This document shows positions 56,590 through 64,000 of a stretch of DNA of 64,000 nt, piece by piece. How positions within the stretch are numbered: position 1 is the stretch's first letter; every line of letters begins with the position of its first letter. The notes below the pieces were generated by a model. It was not told the DNA's origin. It searched no databases and was given only the letters and a program-made list of their open reading frames with translations. Made by a program: the position numbers and the translations under genes. The DNA is from Bryum argenteum (Eukaryota > Streptophyta > Bryopsida > Bryales > Bryaceae), in assembly GCA_037043015.1 (NCBI GenBank), contig CM073321.1, positions 36,606,420 to 36,670,419 on the forward strand, written 5' to 3'.

Positions 56590-56843
56590 ATCTCGCCACT
56601 AAATCAAAACTTGCAAAATTATACTTCTCTTATGTGCGTGTGTATTGCCCTTGTGAATCTTACATGTGATTCTTTTTTTTTGAATGACAGTGATGCCAAT
56701 AACCAGAACCACTGTCAAAATTTTTCAAATGGCTGCGAGTGCACATGCCAAGCCTGAAGTTGAAGTCGAGATGGAAGCGAAGGAGCCAGAGTCTGTTCCT
56801 CAAGTAAAACACCACCTCATATCCATATGCCCATTTGATGTGT

Positions 56844-56869
56844 CCATTTAGCTCGAGTCGAGCTAATTT
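56844..56869. repeat. Isolated palindrome inside a 92-bp intron
   Basis: One nearly perfect copy (CCATTTAGCTCGAG then TCGAGCTAATTT) in the middle of intron 1 (56804-56895) of the DGQH gene. Confidence 0.9.
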
Positions 56870-58505
56870 GCCCTCCGTAAATTTTTTATCCATAGGTCAC
56901 TTACAACATGCAAGCACTAGAAGGATTCCATGAACCAGTCAAACTCGAATCAGCAGACGATCTGCTTGCAGCCATTGCTGAGGACGCGCAATGGGGGAGG
57001 TTGTGGACCCCCAAGAGAAATTCCATTGTCTCTTGGTCTATTCGTCCAATAAACAAGACCCATTTCTTCTTCTACCAACAATCAGGGTCTCATGGGGCAT
57101 TTTTACCTCTGTGTCTTGATGCTTTCATTGGTCTTGTTACTTATGAAGACGCATACCTCCTGATCAAGTTTGAAGCATTGGAGGTCGAAGGGTTCGTCTT
57201 CCCTATTGTATTTCCGCTCAATGAAGTCCGATTCTCCCACGACTTCATCCGCAATTATATGGTCGGGAAGGTCCATCCCACTTAGCTTCATCATCTCAAC
57301 ACGAGATCGCTGCCCGATGTTTCTTTGCCAAAAGCCTTCGTGAGATCGTACATTCCATACACGGCGCAGATTTGGAAGGCTCTGTCTGATTTCAAGAGTG
57401 CGAAGAAGAAAGGGAAGGCTCCGATGAAACGGACCGGGAGTCTATTGTTGCAGGCTCCATCTAAGAATGCTCCATCGGGTCTAGGCACTCTAGAGGGAAG
57501 TCTAGGCGGGCAAGGATCGAATCGGGCAAACCCGATCTCAACCAGCTCTGGCTCCAAAAGGAGCAAGTCCTCCGGCAGCGCACTGACGTTCATGAACCCC
57601 ACAATGAACGTGGTTGTCTCGGAGAAGGAGATCAAGTATGAGGAAGCGACAAAGACTCTCAAAGACTATTGGGGCAACTGTACAGACTGTTATGTCTTTG
57701 GTCGCGACAATCCGCTCGACGTGTCAATCGACCTGCTCGACCTTTGCAGAACCAAGATTCATCGTGAGATCTTTGGAGCCGACTGTAATTGCCCATTACA
57801 AGAACATATTGATGAATTCCCTCGATGTTAGTTCCAGACAAACGATCATCATTCTGCCGAAGATTAAAGATGAGCCTGAGATTTGGGATTGGGAAGTTCT
57901 GGTCCAAACTTGTCGGTTCCGGATTATCGATGGGCAGCACCACGTTGAGGTTGCAAAATAGTTGATTCGTGACAAGAAGGTTGACGACGCGAAGATCCTT
58001 GCCCTGTAGACATGGAAAGCCCATGTTGTGTGGCATTTGGACATTAGCAAGATTCTGGACGTGTCGGCCATGGCAAACAAGACGAACAATGCTGGCACGC
58101 TCATTCCTTCCTGGGCAACAAACATCAAGGGCGCAAGAAAGGTTTGGGAAGATTACGGCCGCCCGGTAAAATTGAAGAAGCCACACTGACGTGAAACAGC
58201 GGTTGAAGAAGATAATCGTAATCGATATGAGGTATGAGATTACTTGTTCTTTCTGTTTCTGTTTGGCTTAATTCGCATTGTCTTCAGCGTCTCGTGGCCG
58301 CGGTACAGCACGCGCCCCCTAGCGCAAATCCGCTAAGCGTTCTTCTTCAGAGGCGCAAGCTGGCGAGGCTTCTCGGTCGAGAAGCCATACCGTGCCTCAA
58401 GCACAGAGGGCGCTCGAATCCAACTATGGCGCCTGCAATCTCGTCGGGGACATAGAGAGCCTCCCCCCCCTCAAGCGCCTCCGTTGTGTTCGTCCATCCG
58501 GTGAG

Positions 58506-58529
58506 GATTTAGCTCGAGTGGAGCTAAAC
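58506..58529. repeat. Isolated palindrome inside a reading frame (LARVELN)
   Basis: GATTTAGCTCGAGTGGAGC then TAAAC, inside the open frame 58392-58904, where it is translated DLARVELNK without a stop. Confidence 0.85.
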
Positions 58530-60208
58530 AAGCAGTCTCATGGGATTGTCGATCTTGGGGCCGCTAGGTCTCCGGTTCAACACAGGGTTCTACCCTCAGG
58601 TTTTCAAAGGGAGATTCGTTCAAAAAACTCAAATGATGGAGTCTACCGGGAGATCTTTGGCAAAGACGATGTAGTGTCTGGCCAAGAGCGACTGCCTCGG
58701 GATGCGCCGACTTTCGACAGCTCTGACTCGTTCGACAATGACGATGTTGAGGGTGCGAGCGACGGCGTTGACGTCGACGACGATGACCGCGCCGATGATG
58801 CTGACTCCGTGGCCATGACCTTAGGCGACGAGCTGGCTCCCGATCCATCCCACAGCGAGACTACTTTGGCTGTGGCCCCTCCTGTCAAGTCTTCTACTCC
58901 CTAACGCTCGCAGATTGTATTCAGGAGGCAGAGTGAGAAGGGGACGTACGACAAATGGTTCGTCAAAGGAGTCTAGAAGCTCGAGGACGAGCCGGAGGAT
59001 AACAAAGTAATCCGGTATTACGACTTCTCGGAGGAGCCTAATTCCCCAAAGCCCAAGAGCGATGAGGATGATCCTCTTCTCCCTGTCGGGCCTAAGGAAC
59101 CAGGAGAGCCTTCACAACCACCAATGAAGCTCAAAATTGTTGTCCCTTTGCTCACAAAGGATCAGAAGCGGGCAAAGAAACTGCAAGAGAAAGAGGCGCA
59201 AAAGGCTCTCAAGGCAAAGGAAGAATTGGAGAGAGAGAAGCAAAGCTTAGCAAACATCGCAGCCCAGAATGCACGAGTTGACAGATTGGAGCCCACATTC
59301 CTGAGCTCTCATTCTGAAGCCCGCATGGCACTGGGCAAGATGGAGCAGATGTTTCTTTCATTCGGGAATATCTTATCCCAATCGCCTATTCCTCTCCCCA
59401 TTGCCTCCATCAACCCTGATCAACCACGCCTTAGCATCTGTGACGCGAGTCCACCAGCCATTGTCGCGCCTCCACAACCTCCTCATGTTGCTGAACCGGA
59501 GATCGCACCCCGCCCCATACCCCTCGAGATTTCGGATAGGCCTGCACAAAGGGATGATGTCCCGACTGAGGTTACGGCAACGCCGACGCATCACACCGCT
59601 GCAGTAGCATTAAGTGTAGGGGAGAATGCAAAGGTTGTTCCTTCTAGTGACTCTCCCGTGGCAACTATCGAGACGGCTAAGACTTCACCGATAAATCCAC
59701 AGGTTAGTTACTATCCTTTCCTTCTCTATGTCTTTGTGATTATTGCTGGTAATGGCAGTTGCTCTGCTATTCCGTCATGTCTTGAAGTTTTCGCATTTAG
59801 TAATCTTAAAGCCGGCGCTCCTTGTTTAACAAGAGTTCGGCACCGATGGCGGCGAGTAGGTCGACGAGTAGTCTCCGAATTTCTGGATGCTGTTTCGCTT
59901 TTTGTACATAGTACACTTATAAATGTTGTACTTATTGAAACATCATTCGATAAAACTGAGACTCTTTTTTTGTACATCACTTTTCGTCTTCACTGAGTCT
60001 GCGTCCTTCTCATCACAAGGCCCTAAACATTGTCCTTTTCTACCAGGCCCCCCTTCTGCATACCTTGTTCCGTTCGATTGCTTCAAAATCCCCCACCAAC
60101 CACCTCATGTTACCTCTGCGTGTCGCGGTTCAATACCAAATAATTGCTGGCAGTTCTTTGCATACTTCAACATTTTGCAAGATACACACCCTCTTGTTTT
60201 AATACCCT

Positions 60209-61801
60209 TTGCCATTGTTACGTGTTCCCTCGCTCCAAGCCAGACCGTCTAAACAGCCCAAACAACGTATCTCGCCCGAGCTACCCATTACACATATCTC
60301 GCGCAGTCTTTTACGGTCCAAGCCGAAGTGGTTGAATGTGGTGTTGGAGTTGGACGGGGTTCTATGTTTGATGGCCTCTATGTCTACCCCAACGCCTGCA
60401 GAGTGCCTGTCTTTTCCGGATCCCAATAATCCTCTGCTCTTTTCCTCCACTGTCCCAACCTTAGTTGCCGGGAGGGTCGTCTACTGTCGTCCCGGGTTGA
60501 CCGGGTTCCTTCGCTTATTAGATTTGTTTTGCCACATCCGGGTCTAGAGTACCCTAGATCCTAAGCTTATTGTTACCCGCCGAACCACGGGTATCATCAT
60601 CGAAGACCACAGCCACGGGGAGACCAGGAATTAACGACGACCCCGGGGCTCGAGGCCAAGGACACAGTGATCAGAGGACCACGAGGATCGAGACCGTGGA
60701 CACAGCGAAGAAAGTCGAAGAAGAGGCGCGCAAGGGATTAGGTTTTATTATAAATAAGGGTAGAATGATACAATAGCGACTCCTTGTATTGCTAGAACAG
60801 GATGTTAGCCACGAGTGCGTACTCACGAACTTTGTAGCCTTACGGCATTCTCCAATTCAATGCAAACACAGGACTCACCCAATTCTATCTTACCCGCCTC
60901 TATCTATTTTCTACTACCCTCCTCTAATCGCGCCATGTCTGCGGAGGCCTTGGCACCGTGGTAGTCACCGAGTCGGAGCCGTGGTGTCTCAATCTCTCAC
61001 GTGGTTGTGCGGTTGCCGCCGCAAACGCCCGCCCAAGGATCTGTCTCGCCGAACCAGCACCGTGGCCGTGGAAGTGAGCCAAGGACGAGTCACCCCGGGA
61101 GACTGTAACCCTGGGTCTTGACCCCCCTCGATCATACCTCGGCCGCTCAGGACTGGCTCGCCCGACCGAATTAATCACTAGGTGATTGCGGCCCGGTCAA
61201 CGACCGCCATACCCTACCCGGACCCTGGGAGTAATTGTGAGCGTCGTCTCCAAGCCCCGGTCTTCTCCCTGTTTCCTACCTTTACCTTCCCCGTTCTCAT
61301 ACCTCGGGCATCTCCATACCCGTACCCCGGCTAACACTTATCCATGGACTTTGCTCCTTTTTGTCCTCAATGTCAGACGCTGCGCCTAGACTTGTCTTGG
61401 CTTCCAACCAATGCGATAATTTGTTGTTAAAGAATTACGCATTTGCCAAGTACCCCGGCACGACAAATTCCATCCACTTAAAATATTCTCGGCGGCGGTT
61501 GTATCCTAGGAAGGGTGCCAATTTCAATGACGGTAACTTGCTCATTGTCGATTCCAAGCCTGAGACTCGCATTGCGGTTCCCACAATGAACACACTTTTC
61601 ATTGTTCCGTGGAACCATTCCTGTCCGGAAGAGCCAAAGTCCGAGTTGTTCAAAAGGATGGGCGAGACATGTCTTGCCGTGCATTTGAACGGTCCTGAGA
61701 ATTTTCACGAGACTATGCGCTATCGTAGACCCACGCATAATGAACTATGGAAGGACTCAGAGTTGTATACGCTCTTGAGCCCTAATCTTCTATATTTGTG
61801 A
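60209..61801 (+). pseudogene. FCP1/NIF-like HAD phosphatase pseudogene, split by a solo LTR
   Basis: Two halves in the same frame flank the solo LTR at 60571-61336. The N-terminal half has the HAD motif-I region KWLNVVLELDGVLC, where the catalytic DxD is ExD, and RPGLTGFLRLLDLFCHIRV, followed by a TAG at 60544-60546 at a position that is Trp in the family (VWS). The C-terminal half has an ASNQCD segment and LLIVDSKPETRI, matching the motif-IV region usually read as LxxDDSP. Removing LTR plus one CTTAT copy (771 bp, a multiple of three) joins the halves without a shift. Members dephosphorylate phosphoserine, for example on RNA polymerase II tails. With the nucleophile Asp changed, a stop and an insertion, this copy is inactive. 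The frame starts at TTG, so the first exon is not identified. Confidence 0.65.
60571..61336 (+). mobile_element. Solo LTR (766 bp, TSD CTTAT)
   Basis: Begins TGTTACCCGCC and ends CCCCGGCTAACA, giving TG...CA ends with a 5-bp inverted TGTTA/TAACA. It is flanked by perfect 5-bp duplications CTTAT (60566-60570 and 61337-61341). An internal plus-strand TATA-like ATTATAAATAAG lies near 60748. No internal retrotransposon sequence remains, so it formed by recombination between the two LTRs. Confidence 0.9.
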
Positions 61802-61894
61802 AATCAAGATCAAATCACTGGGAAGAATTTGCCTTGAATACTTTAATCATTGGTATTATTCTGATTTTTACTCTAGAAACCTTATGTTTATTGC

Positions 61895-62662
61895 TTGTTT
61901 AGATGGAGATATATTCTGGATCGATTGGTGAATCCACCCTCGACATACATGATTAAATGCGTTGTTATATTGTGTACCTTTTTCATTGCACTTAGTGTTA
62001 TGGACTCACTTTCTAAAATGGGTGTGGTTATAAACCAGGTTGTTGCCGTTGGACGTCAGCTCTCTCCACTTCTATCATGTGCTTTGCAAGAAAATCTTGT
62101 AATTGGTCCCTCTACGGTGTCAGATGCTTCCATTACAAGTGACGACTCCAGAACTTTCTCAGAACGAATGCGGGGACGGTTGATTTACTGTGCTCCGGAC
62201 AACGCGTCGGCTGTAGATTACACGAAGGAGGACATGAATAATGACGAGGACGGTGTAGTAAATAGTCCCCCTATTGAGACTCATCTAAGTATTGCAACCG
62301 GCCATGATCGAATCGGTGTGATGACCTCGGTTGCAGCGGCACCTCAAGGTGAAGCTGTGTTTTGCAACTCCCTCGTAGATGGCCGTGCCAATTTAGCTCA
62401 ATTCGATCTAAATAGTCCCTTGCCAAATATTGTGGCTCATTGCTCCTTGTCTCTTGTGGCAAACACTTGCGTTCATCTTACACGATCTTTGTGAGAGACT
62501 CACCGTCTATTACGGAGACGTGCATTGAAGCGTCGTAGAAGTGGTGCGCTTATGGAGATGGATGAGCGTGCATTCTCTAAATACACACATAGTGAGGAAC
62601 TTGTATTCACTAAGAAAGATTCTAGTGGTGATACCTCCTCTCCGCCACGTCGTGATTGGTAG
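61895..62662 (+). pseudogene. Unrecognised acidic ORF with one membrane-like segment; TGA then in-frame continuation
   Basis: An exon seems to begin at an acceptor TTGCTTGTTTAG (61890-61901). The frame reads WRYILDRLVNPPSTYMIKC, a hydrophobic stretch VVILCTFFIALSVM, then an acidic Ser/Asp-rich region, and the palindrome-derived RANLAQFDLNS at about residue 165-175. It meets TGA at 62492-62494 but continues in frame with a basic segment (HRLLRRRALKRRRSG) and SEELVFTKKDSSGD to a TAG at 62660. It may be the last exon of the HAD-like gene upstream or a separate gene. Family unknown. Confidence 0.4.
62389..62414. repeat. Isolated, mutated palindrome inside a reading frame
   Basis: CAATTTAGCTCAATTCGATC then TAAAT within the frame 61895-62494, translated NLAQFDLN. 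Three bases differ from the consensus. Confidence 0.7.
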
Positions 62663-62911
62663 ATAATATAATGCCTACCTGTTGGAGGTCTACAATTACA
62701 CCAATAAATTGTATTTGTGCTTTCATACCAATAAAATTTTCTCTTGGGGGAACATTTTTCTTAGCTTGCATTATGATTTCCTTTCTCTTGTTGTCTTTTA
62801 TATTGAGAAAATTCATCTTTATCAGTAATAACCTAGTGATTTGGTAAATAATCAGGTCAGAATCAATCTAAATGGAAGTCTTCCAATTACCAAAATCAGT
62901 ATATATTCCCA
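62663..62911. other. Short intergenic region
   Basis: AT-rich 3' flank between convergent units; no gene seen. Confidence 0.5.
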
Positions 62912-63998
62912 TTATAACGAATTTCGTGTTCTACCTGACAGGGTAGCGGGCCACTGGTTCACCTTTGTCTTCCGGGTGGTCGTCTGGGGCACGTTGCTGG
63001 GCCCGGCTTGGCTCGACCCTGTTTGCTTTTCCTTCAGTCCACCAGCCGGCTCCGGTGATCCCTCCAAGTCGCTCGGCCGCACTCCTTTCTCCACTTCCGG
63101 CTCTGATGAGATATCCTCCGTAGGGTCTCCGGACAACATTGGCTACTTCTTGCTCCAGTAGATCACCTCCCGGTTGGTGAGGATGCTGAATCGAGCGTAG
63201 AAGTGGACAAGGAAGGGGGTCAGAGGACACCCCTTCCGGTTGCCAATCTTGGCGACCTCCCGCTGCACCACATCGCTGATGATGTGATGCTACCCAACCA
63301 TCTGCTTACCATCGTAGCTCCACAGGATGGACTTCATGAGCTTGATGGTGCACGTCGTCGGCTTTTTCGGGCTGAGGATGGGCACCAGGAACCGGAGTAG
63401 CCGCATCTCGCGGTCGCTCTTGCAATCCTCGATTCTAAAGCCGTTCTTTGTGTCGGGCAACCTCCGGAACCGGCTTCGTAGACCTTCATCGCCCTTACTC
63501 TTGATGTAACCCACCAGGGACTCTGGAAACCGGTAGGTCGCCTTCCAATGGCGTGGCTTCCAGTTCCGTAAGCGATGCTCTACGAACTGCTCCGGAAACC
63601 TCTTGCTGATCATCTCCTCAATTATTAGCTGGTCGCTCATGTCCCACGGGACGTCGAATAGCCCGGCGCACCCCATCCGGAGGAGGTCCTCCTTCAACTC
63701 CGCTTCATGGCGCGGCGCCTGTGGGAAGTCCGGCTTCACCATCTTGATGGAGATCGGCTTCCCCACTCGCCATAGCTTCGCGTCTCTCTTTCTCATCATC
63801 ACGCTGATGCTACTCTTGTTCCCGTGCTCGGGGTCGCTCGCCACACATTGAGCTTCCAGACTCCTTCCGGTGGAGACCCTATCTCTCGGAACCCTAACTC
63901 GACTCGCTAATTGACGTTTTTCTCCGGTGTACTGAGCGCGCGGTGATGTCTGAGAGCTAAGAATGCGCGAATCAAAACTGGAATGGCCAAGAATGGTG
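62912..63998 (-). pseudogene. Plant-transposon-type protein, copy 2 (runs off the window edge)
   Basis: One minus-strand frame, open to the right edge, with only two stops: TAG 63290-63292 and TAG 63143-63145. It reads KSSISVMMRKRDAKLWRVG, LLRMGCAGLFDVPWDMSDQ, IEDCKSDREMRLLRFLVPIL and NRKGCPLTPFLVHFYARFS, then an acidic/Pro/Lys tail. Those words align in order with the unit at 38830-40860, so they are paralogues from one multicopy family. No ATG was found before the edge at a convincing place; the coding part probably starts outside or after an intron. Confidence 0.6.
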
Positions 63999-64000
63999 GC

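Larger units (their letters stand above)
56693..59702 (+). pseudogene. Decayed multi-exon gene with a ParB-like DGQH motif and acidic/coiled-coil tail
   Basis: Exon 1 (56693-56803, MPITRTTVKIFQMAAS) joins in phase across a 92-bp GT-AG intron to exon 2 (56896-58231). Exon 2 reads VTYNMQALEGFHEPVKLES, then an N-terminal domain, a Ser/Lys linker (KKKGKAPMKRTGS), and a conserved-looking block DNPLDVSIDLLDL. After a shift near 57820 it reads DWEVLVQTCRFRIIDGQHHVEVAK, where IIDGQH resembles the DGQHR/ParB-sulfiredoxin-fold signature. Stops break it at 57283, 57959, 58007 and 58187. From about 58290 a further frame holds an SR/K-rich stretch, then an acidic region (FDNDDVEGASDGVDVDDDD), a coiled coil (KKLQEKEAQKALKAKEELE), and a Pro-rich end to a GTTAGT donor at 59703, with stops at 58320, 58902 and 58974. 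One palindrome lies in intron 1 and one inside exon 3. Function unknown; nuclear role inferred from composition only. Confidence 0.55.

Overview
The window looks like nuclear DNA from a plant-lineage eukaryote with a large, repeat-loaded genome. The support is interstitial TTTAGGG/CCCTAAA telomere-type repeats, plant-type transposon families (hAT, PIF/Harbinger, CACTA, Ty3 chromovirus), TATA boxes of the form TATAAATA/TATAAAAG, GT-AG introns of about 55-90 bp, and long AT-rich stretches. I cannot name the species; a bryophyte, lycophyte or streptophyte alga would all fit. There is no sign of bacterial, organellar or viral gene organisation.

Layout. 1-3.4 kb: AT-rich DNA with a diverged duplicated block and one GGCC-rich array. 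3.4-13.2 kb: three transcription units, each starting at a TATA box inside or just below a GGCCGACC-type GC array: a decayed Tyr/Pro/Gly repeat gene (+), a kinase-like gene with two in-frame stops (-), and an hAT transposase gene with two in-frame stops (-). 13.3-17.0 kb: a degenerate Ty3/gypsy chromovirus (-). 17.2-18.5 kb: a 1.2 kb G-rich simple repeat. 18.8-21.9 kb: a PIF/Harbinger element with TIRs, transposase and accessory ORF. 22-24.5 kb: GC tandem repeats and a decayed TNP2-type CACTA transposase. 26-30 kb: an LTR-retrotransposon gag split by a 2.8 kb non-autonomous CACTA element. 30.9-37.6 kb: two ADD-type zinc-finger genes, a small secreted-peptide ORF and a three-exon AT-hook gene whose leader is interrupted by a second, 3.7 kb CACTA element. 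38.8-44.3 kb and 62.9-64 kb: copies of a plant-transposon-type coiled-coil/acidic protein. 44.4-48.5 kb: a spliced, decayed DUF7869-type gene. 48.8-54.6 kb: an AT-rich gene desert. 55-62.7 kb: a decayed gene with a ParB-like DGQH motif, an FCP1/NIF-like HAD phosphatase pseudogene split by a perfect solo LTR, and an acidic ORF.

The most unusual content is a short palindrome family: an 11-base arm ATTTAGCTCGA, one central G or C, and the reverse complement of the arm, usually flanked by CC and GG. I count 8 copies at 47.49-48.08 kb with about 79 bp spacing, 20 copies at 55.54-56.59 kb with about 54 bp spacing, a tandem run of half-sites beside the second array, and 4 isolated copies. Both arrays appear to lie in 5' leader introns of unrelated genes, and two isolated copies lie inside open reading frames, where one frame reads LARVELN. 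This resembles bacterial palindromic elements that insert in genes (such as RPEs), but in a eukaryotic repeat-rich setting. I do not recognise it as a described family.

Most genes here are dead or dying. Many long frames are interrupted by a few nonsense codons with few frameshifts, which suggests point-mutation decay of silenced DNA. Three insertions can be dated relative to their hosts because target-site duplications are intact (CACTA: TAC and ACG; solo LTR: CTTAT).
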